From: Ctena decussata | Lineage: Eukaryota > Mollusca > Bivalvia > Lucinida > Lucinidae | NCBI GenBank assembly: GCA_963989385.1 | Contig: OZ022509.1 | Span: forward strand, 51,290,271-51,354,270 | Length of the DNA stretch: 64,000 nucleotides | Direction: 5' to 3' | In this document: piece by piece, positions 1 to 8,460 of the stretch | How positions within the stretch are numbered: position 1 is the stretch's first letter | Layout: the number at the start of each line of letters is the position of its first letter | Program-made: the position numbers and the translations under genes | Notes under the pieces: generated by a model | The model's database searches: none | What the model was told of the DNA's origin: nothing | Seen by the model: only the letters and a program-made list of their open reading frames with translations

Positions 1-1249
1 CAGAGCCGTGACCAGAAGGAGAACGATGTTTATCCTTCTCCTTCTGCGCTTTAGCCGCCGCTTTAAGCTGTTCCTTAGTCTGTCTAGCAGACTGCGAACC
101 AGACGAACTAGATTGTGAACTAGACTGTGAATTAGACTGTGAACTAGACTGAGAATTAGACTGAGAACTAGACTGAGAACTAGACTGAGAATTAGTTGGA
201 CGAGCCGCCGAAGCGGCTCGAGGCTGTGAAACTGAGCCAGAGCGGGCTGTAGTTGCTCTTGGCTGAGATGTTGGCTGAGATGTTGGTTTTACAGATGGTG
301 AAATAACTTTAGAAGATGGTACAATGTCAAAATCTTTTTCGAAAAATTGGGTACCAGTAGTTTTTGTTTCGGGTCTTGCCAGTGAGTGTACAATTTTTGT
401 GAAGTCCAAATCCGATGTTTGAGTTTGGCTTTCATATAATTTCCTAGCTTCCAAATAGGTAACATTTTTGTTGACCTTAATTTTCAAAATTTCTTTTTCT
501 TTTTTCCAAATTTCACATACGCTGGATCGAGAGACGTGATCTTTGCCGCAGTTAACGCATTTGGCCGGATTTTTGCACGTGGAGGTATGGTGGTCATGAC
601 CTCCCGCGCCACAAGTCGCACAAACAGATCCGGGATCAACGGGGCAATTGTTTTCGTGATGGCCAAACCTCTGACAGTTGAAACACCGCAGAGGATTTGG
701 CACATACACGTCAACCGGAACAACTCGGTAAAAGATTTTCAATGATTTTGGTACCGTGACGGTGTTGAACGTAAGTAATAATGTGTTAGTCTCAACAGTA
801 TCATGATCTTTTTTGATGGTGAAGCGTTTGCAGGCGGTCACGCCCTGTTCTCTTAGGTAGTCAACGATTTCATTTTCTTTTTCCCCTTTCAGCATCCTGT
901 CACGGATGATGCCTTTTGAAGAATTGAGGCTTGTATGCTCCGTGACAGAGACTTTAAGGCCAAAAAAGGTAGAAATTTTTAGAAGATTGTCCGTTTGAGC
1001 TTTTCGACATGTTTCAACTAGCAGAGTCTTGTTTTTTAGTGTTTTTTTTACAGATTTTGGAGTTCCTATTAAACTTTCTATTTGCTTTTCAATCACGAAA
1101 GGGGAAAGGGTCGTGACCGCCTTCTCTTCAAGTGATTGAATGACGAGAAATTTAGCGAAACTAACATTACCTTGAAATGTGAAATATGAGGGCCGGTCCG
1201 CGTCGTCATCAGAGTCCATTAGAAATCTTCTCTTATTTGAGGATCCCAT
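1..1249 (-). CDS. LINE ORF1 (gag-like, zinc-knuckle protein), 3' end outside window
   Basis: An open frame runs on the minus strand from an ATG at 1247-1249 to base 1 without a stop, about 416 codons. It starts MGSSNKRRFLMDSDDD. The middle (+ strand about 535-700) encodes three closely spaced knuckles: CFNCQRFGHHENNC, then CATCGAGGHDHHTSTC, then CVNCGKDHVSRSSVC. The C-terminal part is a Ser/Gln/Asn tract made by a 12 bp repeat at about 112-195, followed by a Lys/Ala-rich segment. Tandem CCHC knuckles after a basic N-terminal half are typical of the RNA-binding ORF1 of Jockey/I-group non-LTR retrotransposons, which coats the element RNA. The endonuclease-RT ORF2 is expected to the left, outside the window. 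The clade cannot be fixed without ORF2. No frameshift or stop is seen, so the copy may be young. Confidence 0.82.
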   Translation of the reverse strand, partial: MGSSNKRRFLMDSDDDADRPSYFTFQGNVSFAKFLVIQSLEEKAVTTLSPFVIEKQIESLIGTPKSVKKTLKNKTLLVETCRKAQTDNLLKISTFFGLKVSVTEHTSLNSSKGIIRDRMLKGEKENEIVDYLREQGVTACKRFTIKKDHDTVETNTLLLTFNTVTVPKSLKIFYRVVPVDVYVPNPLRCFNCQRFGHHENNCPVDPGSVCATCGAGGHDHHTSTCKNPAKCVNCGKDHVSRSSVCEIWKKEKEILKIKVNKNVTYLEARKLYESQTQTSDLDFTKIVHSLARPETKTTGTQFFEKDFDIVPSSKVISPSVKPTSQPTSQPRATTARSGSVSQPRAASAARPTNSQSSSQSSSQSNSQSSSQSNSQSSSQSSSSGSQSARQTKEQLKAAAKAQKEKDKHRSPSGHGS

Positions 1250-2334
1250 GATTGATGTATATTATTCATCGGCTATGCGCTTCACCCTCCGCGGAGTCCT
1301 ACAAGGGGACGTTTTAGGGGAACGGACCTCCTATTCCCAACGCCAAAGCTACATAACCATTATACTCAACGATCAAATCCCTCGGTTTAAACCCCCAATG
1401 CTGAAGGCCGAAAAATATGCCCGTCAATTAACCCATCAGCCGCTGTCCATCGAAAATACCCATATAGAAAGAAACGAAGGGAATATTTTAAGCCCGGTAT
1501 GTACCATTATAGATACGTATAAAGAAAGAAGGAAGTGAAGGATCAAGAAGCGCATTTCTAGAGCTTAGCACGACTGAGCCGATTGAAACGGGTCGGGCCT
1601 AACCCGAAACGCTCGTCTATCTGAAGCCAGGGCCAAAGTAGTGTGTTGGAAAGCTGGAGATCCCCGGGCTTCCCTCAACTACCAGGATCCCTTTTTCCAG
1701 CATACGAGACGCCACCCACGGCAAACAGGTGGCTCCTGTTTTGACAGGGAATTTCACCCCGTCCACTACAGAAGTAAAGTGGCCTGTAAATTTTATTCCC
1801 CACAGACAAAGGGAAAAGGAGAACCGTTTGCTGAAAAGACGTCTTTGGCGTTGTCGGAATAGAAGATCCATATCCGGAGTATATGCAATGAGACTAAGAA
1901 GTTGTCAAAGTTACTATATAGGTAAGAAGAGGTAGTAACATATAAGATTTGTTAAATGATTTGAAATTAAGGTATATGCAAACAAAACGTAGCAGACAAT
2001 TGCTACAGAAGACATTGTTTATTATTTTTCTGTTGAGACAAATTTCTTAATAATTTTAAAGTGCAACGTGCTCGAGTTTGGAAAAGTGACACATACACAA
2101 GACAATTGTTATATACAGATGAGGTAATAATCTTCGTCCCGTGTGCGACCCACGGGCACAGAATGATACACAAACAAATGAAGCATGTTAGTATCATGAA
2201 ATAGTAAAGATCGAAAGGATAGAATTCGCGTTTGTGCCTACTTAAATATATCTAAAATTTCTAAATGGGATTTATTTAAATTCGCACGTTGGATCTGTTT
2301 GTACGGAAGATTTGATCATTTAAATTTGATCAAT
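1250..2334 (-). other. Probable LINE 5' untranslated region
   Basis: This stretch lies between the LINE ORF1 start and the tandem units at 2335-2547. The short open frames in it overlap one another on both strands and show no family signature. Its position between promoter-like repeats and ORF1 suggests the element's 5' UTR. This is inferred from context only. Confidence 0.45.
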
Positions 2335-2547
2335 TAAACTGTATGAACTATATAACGGACGGTTGCTTGTATAGTGGGGTTTCACCACCTGCCGCAAGCG
2401 AAAGCATCCAACTATTTATACCCCCCGGTTGGCACGGGGCCTAAACTGTATGAACTATATAACGGACGGTTGCTTATATAGTGGGGTTTCACCACCTGCT
2501 CAAGCGAAAGCATCCAACTATTTATACCCCCCGGTTGGCACGGGGCC
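2335..2547 (-). repeat. Two tandem units (107 and 106 bp), probable LINE 5' promoter monomers
   Basis: The unit at 2335-2441 is repeated at 2442-2547 with very few changes (one clear 1-base indel and one or two substitutions). Read on the minus strand, each unit begins with a GC-rich GGCCCCGTGCC segment followed by a TATAAATA box. The second unit ends exactly where the retrotransposon LTR sequence resumes at 2548. Tandem monomers at a LINE 5' end are known in some LINEs, such as mouse L1. The promoter role here is inference. Confidence 0.55.
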
Positions 2548-2608
2548 CTGATTGAAAGAATTAAAATAATTCGACGACAAAGTCGACGATTGGATCCATT
2601 TCGTAACA
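2548..2608 (-). repeat. Truncated 3' LTR (61 bp)
   Basis: These 61 bases are identical to 10592-10652, the outer end of the 5' LTR, and end in the same CGTAACA. Sequence to the left is unrelated to the 5' LTR, so the rest of this LTR is missing or displaced beyond the inserted LINE. Confidence 0.8.
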
Positions 2609-2612
2609 TAGG

Positions 2613-2621
2613 TTTCCCCTT
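2613..2621 (-). promoter_or_regulatory. Polypurine tract for plus-strand DNA priming
   Basis: On the minus strand the sequence AAGGGGAAA lies four bases before the TGTTACG start of the 3' LTR. This is where LTR elements carry the RNase H-resistant primer. The short gap before the LTR is slightly unusual. Confidence 0.5.
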
Positions 2622-2749
2622 AGGGAGAAAAAAACATAACAATGTTTCTTTTCTGATATAGTACGAAATGAGATCGAATCGTAGGCTATGTCAAAAACTG
2701 GAAAACTAGCTATATACACAACAACGGTGCGATGCATAACGTGGCCAAA

Positions 2750-4111
2750 CTATCTACTAAGGTAGTCCGCCCCCAAATTATCTTGGCCGCGGATAGCAAC
2801 GATCCTGAATCTGTACGGCTGTAATTTCATGGCCCAACGCATGATTCGGGGATTGAGCACCTTAGCTGTCTGCATATAAGACAAAGGTTTGTGGTCAGTT
2901 TCAAGTAGGAACTCCGCCCCATACAGGTACTTACGAAATTTCTCAACACCCCAGATAATACCCAAACATTCCTTCTCAATTACAGAGTAGTTCTTTTCCC
3001 GAGGTAACAATTTCTTGCTAGCATAAGCAATCGGCAAACGACCTTCACCTTCGAATTCCTGAAGCAAAATAGCTCCAAGACCAACGTCTGAAGCGTCTGT
3101 TCGAAGTACAAACGGGTTACCTTCTTGAAAAACAGGTAAGCGAAGAATAGGACTAGACGTGAGCCTACTCTTCAGGGTTTGAAATGCCCTTTCATGCTGA
3201 TCTTGCCAATCTTTGATAGAATTAGGTCTATCCCGTTTAGTTAAATCAGTCAGAGGAGAAGCTATGGTTGAGAAATTTGGGATAAAACGACGGTAAAACC
3301 CAGCTAATCCCAGAAAAGATTTAATTTGCCTTTTCGTACATGGACGAGGAGCATCTCTGATAGCCTGTATCTTGTCCTCTTGCGGTCGTACCGTCTGTCC
3401 GACGATATTGTGACCAAGGCACTCGATACTGCCATATCCGATCATGCATTTAGATGGTTTTGCCGTCAATTTGGCCGACCTGAGCCGATCTAACACTTGA
3501 CGTAATGACGTCACATGATCTTTCCATGTTTCAGTAAATATCCACATGTCATCAACAAAGCTGTCAACATTTGGGAGATTGGACAATATGATTCTCATTA
3601 ACCTACAAAATGAGGCTCCCGAATTGACCAAACCGAAGGGCATAGTTTTAAACTGGAATAAACCCTTAGGCGTTTCAAATGCCGTTAAAGGTTTAGACCT
3701 TTCAGTAAGACTGACTTGCCAATAACCCTTACTCAGGTCCATCTTTGTAAAGAATCTATGTCCCGACATTTTATTGATAACCTCCTCCATATTTGGCATA
3801 GGTTCTGCATCGAATTCCGTCACTTTGTTAAGCTTCCGGAAGTCGATACAGAATCTAACTGATCCGTCTTTCTTCGGAACTAGGACAACAGGAGATGAAT
3901 ACGGTGAAATCGACGGCTCGATTACCCCTAAATCTAACATATCCTGTATCTCCGTCTCCATGACGTTACGCGTCTTATACGGGATAGAATAACCCTTCGT
4001 CCGTATGGGTTCTGACGTGAGTAGTTTGATATCGTGCTGTATTTGATCAGTTCGACCGGGTAAACTTGATAGTACATCTGGGTACTGTTTAATCAACGCT
4101 TCAACCTCCAT
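2750..4111 (-). CDS. pol: Retrotransposon reverse transcriptase-RNase H
   Basis: A 453-residue frame starts at the first ATG; the frame itself is open from just after the TGA at 4187-4189. Residues 50-235 are a Ty3/gypsy reverse transcriptase: palm motif with D125 (FTKMDLSKGYW) and the catalytic VDD box with D187 and D188, flanked by MPFGL at 157-161. The connection FLGLAGFYRRFI is at 266-277. The RNase H domain follows, with D339 in RTDAS, YSVIEKE at 375-381, D406 in ETDHKPL and a final Asp in GADYLSR. No integrase follows; the frame ends after RNase H. Catalytic residues look intact. The frame is in phase with the upstream gag-PR-IN frame, so it could be made by stop readthrough, or the stop may be a mutation. 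Confidence 0.93.
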   Translation of the reverse strand: MEVEALIKQYPDVLSSLPGRTDQIQHDIKLLTSEPIRTKGYSIPYKTRNVMETEIQDMLDLGVIEPSISPYSSPVVLVPKKDGSVRFCIDFRKLNKVTEFDAEPMPNMEEVINKMSGHRFFTKMDLSKGYWQVSLTERSKPLTAFETPKGLFQFKTMPFGLVNSGASFCRLMRIILSNLPNVDSFVDDMWIFTETWKDHVTSLRQVLDRLRSAKLTAKPSKCMIGYGSIECLGHNIVGQTVRPQEDKIQAIRDAPRPCTKRQIKSFLGLAGFYRRFIPNFSTIASPLTDLTKRDRPNSIKDWQDQHERAFQTLKSRLTSSPILRLPVFQEGNPFVLRTDASDVGLGAILLQEFEGEGRLPIAYASKKLLPREKNYSVIEKECLGIIWGVEKFRKYLYGAEFLLETDHKPLSYMQTAKVLNPRIMRWAMKLQPYRFRIVAIRGQDNLGADYLSR

Positions 4112-4186
4112 ACGTTGTTCTGACGTTAACGTATCTGAAATACTGACGTCGTTATAAGTTTCCGGCTCTTTAGCTGTCGGAAAAGC

Positions 4187-7100
4187 TCAATCATCAAGAG
4201 AAAATTCATCACTACCATCGTCATCAACCGACTCTGTAGTCTCAGTCGACAATAAACAATGTGACGGCACAGTACGACGTTCGACATACTGTTTCAGCAT
4301 ATTAGCATGATATGTACTCACGACACCATTGACGTCGATTTTATAGTCCATTCTATTCACCACCTCTACTACTTCATATGGACCCTTCCACTGCAATAAC
4401 AGTTTATTACTGTCAGTTGGCAGTAATAACAGTACTTTATCTCCCACGTTAAATTTACGCGACCTAGCGCGTTTGTCATAATAAGCCTTTTGCTTTACTT
4501 GTACTTTCCGTAAATTATCATGTGCTAACTTACACGTCTGCTCTAACCGTTCTCTCAACTCAATTACGTACTGGTACGTAGACAGAACCTGCTCATCCTG
4601 TACCTCTTCAGACCATAATTCACGTAATATTGCCATAGGGCCCTTAACGTTACGTCCGTATAACAATTCGAACGGAGAAAACCCTAATGACTCTTGCGGA
4701 ACCTCCCTTATTGCAAACAGTAGTGCTGGGAGATATTTATCCCAGTCTTTTGGACGTTCTGCGCACATCCTACGTAGCATTTGCTTCAACGTCGCGTGAA
4801 AACGCTCTACAAGACCGTTACAGATAGGATGATACGGCGTCGTGGTTAACTGCTGGAGTGATAACAGCCTGCTTACTTCTTTCATAACTTCAGCAGTAAA
4901 CTGACTTCCGCAATCTGTTAACATTTCATCAGGTATGCCAACTCTACTAAACATCTCAACTAACGCTTCGGCTACGCGTTCCGTCTCAATGCCGGGTAAC
5001 GCTACCGCCTCGGGATATCTCGTCGCATAGTCTATCATTGTTAAAATATAGCGGGATTTCCTGTCAGAACGAGGTTCTATCGGTCCAACTATATCAACAG
5101 CGACTCGTTTAAATGGTGTGTCAATCTGTGGCAACTTTCCTAAAGGAACCTTAGTGACACGACCTTTTTGAATAGTCCTTTGACATATGTCACAAGATTT
5201 ACAAAACCTTGCCACATCCCCACAAACTCCAGGGCAAAAAAACTCAGTTAACACTCTATCTATAGTTTTCTTAATGCCCAAATGACCTGACATCAAGGTT
5301 TCGTGCGCCAATCTTAACACCTTTTCACGAAAACCTTCAGGGATAATAAGTTGCAAAGTGACCTTGTTTCCCTTAGTAAACTGCCTATACAATAAATCTT
5401 TCTTTCGGATAAACTTAGTTTCACCTCGGTTCAATCCACGACTAATAGTCACATTCCCAGATTCCACTCTTTGCCTTATGCCATTCAATTTAGGGTCAAC
5501 AACTTGGGCCTGCTTCAATGCCTCCTTATCACTAGCAATAATTTGATCAGGAACTTTAAGTTTTCTATAGACCTCTTCACCTTGCTTAGCTTGTGACCTA
5601 GTCACTGCCGCCATTGCAAAATGGGACATATCGGGAAGTTTTGACCCGTCAATATTTCCAATAACCAGGTCATACAATGTATCTTCCATGCACAATGCCT
5701 CAGTTTTTCCTGTGAAAAATGGACAATCTATGTCAACCATTGCTAAGGGATACCTTTGGGTAGATTCATCAATCAAAGTTACATCAGATTCTCTACCAAG
5801 TAACTGATCTTTAGTAACCAAGTTTCTACGAACGACACACCCAGTACAACCTGTGTCCCTTAAAACTACAACAGTCTTACCATTAACCGTACCCTGCGCT
5901 GTTGGTAATCGCGACCTCAAAAAGTAACAGATACCTTTCCTATCCACGTTATTATCGATTAAGGGACTTTCTTCCTTACTCTTATAGAGACCTTCAATTT
6001 CATGAGACCTATTCATTGTAGTTTTACAAAAGCTCATTTGATGTCCGCCACCCCGACCACGTCCGCGGGAATAACCCCGACCACGGCCACGATCTGAATT
6101 ACTACCCTTCGTCTGTACAGTATCGCTCTTACTCTGTGATCTTTGTGTCTCATCTTTCGGTGTATAACTACTCAGCTTACTTCCGCTATACCCGCTTGCA
6201 CTTGCACCTACCTCCGCACTATATGCTTGCTTCCTATCGGGATTCTTAAAACATTTATATGTTAAATGTCCCTTACCACAAATACTACATTTTATCTCTG
6301 GCTTCGCACTCGGCTTATTATCAGATCTACTCTGAGTTACGCCCTTACTATCACGCTGCCCCTTATTAACACAAGCGTAGACACCGCCACGTGCTTCTGC
6401 AAATAAATCTGCTTCCCTAGCCATCTCACCTAGATTCGTGAATGTTTTCGGTTTCAAATGAACATATAGTTCTTTACTACAGGATTCTAAAAACTGATCC
6501 CTAGCGAAAAAATCGCAAACAGCTTCGTAAGACTGGTCTACTTTCGCCATTTTCAACCATTTATTAAGATACGACCTAAGTCTACTACTAAACTGAATAA
6601 ACGTTTCGGACTTTTCAGGCCTATCATAGCGAAATTTCTTCCTAAATCCGCGTTCAGTCATATCAAAATTCTTTAACAACGCATCTTTCAACTTGTCATA
6701 ATCTGCTGCATCATCTACAGACAATCTATCATAAACATCAAGCGCGCGACCTTTAAGTAATGCGCTTAAATATGCAGCCCAAACGTTTTTATCCCATTTA
6801 TTCACCGTCGCGTATTTCTCAAACCTTGATAAGTAACTATCCATTTTGTCCTTACTTTCATCAAAATACGGTAATTTGGGATCTCGCGCATGCGCTAACT
6901 TTTCAGCCTTCTGTTTTTCTAATTCAACTCTAAACGTTACCTTCTGCAAATCTATCTGATTCTTTAACTCGCGTTGCTGCAATTCAAAACTGTACTTCAA
7001 CTTTTCTAACTCAACTTCGCTCGACAACTTTGCTTCCTTATCGCTTTCGACTTGATACAACCTAGCTTCCCTATCTTTCTCGGCTTGCCGCTCTATACTT

Positions 7101-7393
7101 TCGATCCGCGCCATCTCGATTTCCCTATCCGCCGCAATCTTAGCTTCTTCCGTCGCGATCCTAGCCAATTCAATTTCCCTATCTTTTTCGGCCTGCGCGA
7201 TCCTAGCTAACTCAATTTCCCTGTCTTTATCGGCCTGCGCAATCTTTTCTTTATCAAGTTCCCTTACCGCGTGCCTTTCTGCCCTCTCAGTCTCTTGCTG
7301 TTGCTTAACAAATTCCTGCAATGCCTGCCCTTCATAACCTAACTCCCTTCCCGTCTTAACTAACTGATCCATGACGCTTAACGTAATGCTCAC
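4187..7393 (-). CDS. gag-pol: Retrotransposon gag-protease-integrase polyprotein
   Basis: A 1068-residue frame. Residues 25-170 are a highly charged, repetitive coiled coil (repeated DREIELARIA). Residues 175-335 resemble a gag capsid core. A zinc knuckle with C369, C372, H376 and C381 follows, then an RGRGRG-rich basic stretch at 435-450. An aspartic protease carries DTGCTG at 513-518 and LVIGN at 576-580. The integrase has an HHCC zinc finger (H697, H704, C731, C734) and a DD35E core (D767, D827, E863), with a GPY/F module at WKGPY 1002-1006. The C-terminus is acidic and ends at TGA 4187-4189. Gag, protease and integrase without RT between them is the key oddity. The chosen ATG is inside a tandemly duplicated segment; a second in-frame ATG lies seven codons downstream. 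Confidence 0.92.
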   Translation of the reverse strand: MSITLSVMDQLVKTGRELGYEGQALQEFVKQQQETERAERHAVRELDKEKIAQADKDREIELARIAQAEKDREIELARIATEEAKIAADREIEMARIESIERQAEKDREARLYQVESDKEAKLSSEVELEKLKYSFELQQRELKNQIDLQKVTFRVELEKQKAEKLAHARDPKLPYFDESKDKMDSYLSRFEKYATVNKWDKNVWAAYLSALLKGRALDVYDRLSVDDAADYDKLKDALLKNFDMTERGFRKKFRYDRPEKSETFIQFSSRLRSYLNKWLKMAKVDQSYEAVCDFFARDQFLESCSKELYVHLKPKTFTNLGEMAREADLFAEARGGVYACVNKGQRDSKGVTQSRSDNKPSAKPEIKCSICGKGHLTYKCFKNPDRKQAYSAEVGASASGYSGSKLSSYTPKDETQRSQSKSDTVQTKGSNSDRGRGRGYSRGRGRGGGHQMSFCKTTMNRSHEIEGLYKSKEESPLIDNNVDRKGICYFLRSRLPTAQGTVNGKTVVVLRDTGCTGCVVRRNLVTKDQLLGRESDVTLIDESTQRYPLAMVDIDCPFFTGKTEALCMEDTLYDLVIGNIDGSKLPDMSHFAMAAVTRSQAKQGEEVYRKLKVPDQIIASDKEALKQAQVVDPKLNGIRQRVESGNVTISRGLNRGETKFIRKKDLLYRQFTKGNKVTLQLIIPEGFREKVLRLAHETLMSGHLGIKKTIDRVLTEFFCPGVCGDVARFCKSCDICQRTIQKGRVTKVPLGKLPQIDTPFKRVAVDIVGPIEPRSDRKSRYILTMIDYATRYPEAVALPGIETERVAEALVEMFSRVGIPDEMLTDCGSQFTAEVMKEVSRLLSLQQLTTTPYHPICNGLVERFHATLKQMLRRMCAERPKDWDKYLPALLFAIREVPQESLGFSPFELLYGRNVKGPMAILRELWSEEVQDEQVLSTYQYVIELRERLEQTCKLAHDNLRKVQVKQKAYYDKRARSRKFNVGDKVLLLLPTDSNKLLLQWKGPYEVVEVVNRMDYKIDVNGVVSTYHANMLKQYVERRTVPSHCLLSTETTESVDDDGSDEFSLDD

Positions 7394-7653
7394 GTTAATT
7401 TAACTGAAACCGACGTTCACTTATAGTCACACACGTTAACTAAAACGTTAACAATAATAATAACGAACTAATCCAACTAAAACGTTGATTAATTAGTATA
7501 CTCGCGATCTGATCCATGACGCTTAACGTAATGCTCACGTTAATTTAACTGAAACCGACGTTCACTTATAGTCACACACGTTAACTAAAACGTTAACAAT
7601 AATAATAACGAACTAATCCAACTAAAACGTTGATTAATTAGTATACTCGCGAT
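7364..7653 (-). repeat. 145 bp tandem duplication over the gag start
   Basis: Positions 7364-7508 and 7509-7653 appear identical, including both candidate ATG codons of the gag frame. The upstream copy therefore carries a decoy start whose frame soon stops. Confidence 0.88.
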
Positions 7654-8442
7654 CTGGACGTAGCCATTAAAGTTACGTTCATAACAGACCGGAAATGACG
7701 TCATAAACTGACGTTGACTTTGCCGAGAATTACTTTTCACTATTAAATGACGTAATTAGATGACGTAAATAACCCACATTACAATTACGCCCAACTTGAT
7801 CTAGCGTATCGGATATACAAACGTAACGTATGTAACGCAACGTATTAACACTGACACGACAACTGTACGTCCTACATTACAAAACCTTATAAGATACCAA
7901 CGGTAAATCAAACTTTTAAGATTCTGCTATTAGGTTTAATTCATTGTAACGATACTATATTACGTTACGAGTAACCTACGTTACTAAATCAGGACATAAA
8001 ATGGACCTCAGTAACGGTTACGACACAACGTACAAAACGTTTAGGTTAATAAACTTACAGATTGTCATGCAACAGCAGTGCCAAGGTACTCAACCGGACC
8101 TAAAACTAAATATGTATCATCCGTGCCAAGACAATTCAGGTCTATATACCTCAGTTTCCCCACTCAGATATGCAACCTGTTACATTCTATCACAAATTAA
8201 TGCATGGGCTATCGCACTTCATCACGCAGGGAATAAGGATAGTTGACCTTAATTGAATGTAGGTTACATTTACAAAGAATTTAGTGGCAAAATTGCTCCC
8301 CTAGAATTCACAGCCTTACGTCACCTTGGAAAAGAACAATCAGAAAGTCAATAATAAAAAAAATGTCTGACAAAATTGTGCCTAGATTCTGTATATATTG
8401 TCAATGTCTTACACTGGCAGATATTAACCAGAAGTCAAATCC
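7654..8442. other. Retrotransposon leader, non-coding
   Basis: This stretch lies between the duplicated gag start and the primer-binding site. It is rich in ACGT and ACGTTA motifs and contains one TGACGTCA at 7696-7703. The short open frame at 8001-8246 on the plus strand has no family signature and runs antisense to the element. Confidence 0.6.
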
Positions 8443-8460
8443 CGTTACTTCATGACACCA
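8443..8460 (-). promoter_or_regulatory. Primer-binding site
   Basis: On the minus strand TGGTGTCATGAAGTAACG begins directly after the CA end of the 5' LTR. The initial TGG pairs with the CCA end of a tRNA. I could not identify the tRNA species. Confidence 0.65.

Noticed and set aside
8001..8246. Plus-strand 81-codon frame in the retrotransposon leader as an accessory gene
   Set aside because: Antisense to the element, no signature, and not near any splice or promoter signal I can defend.
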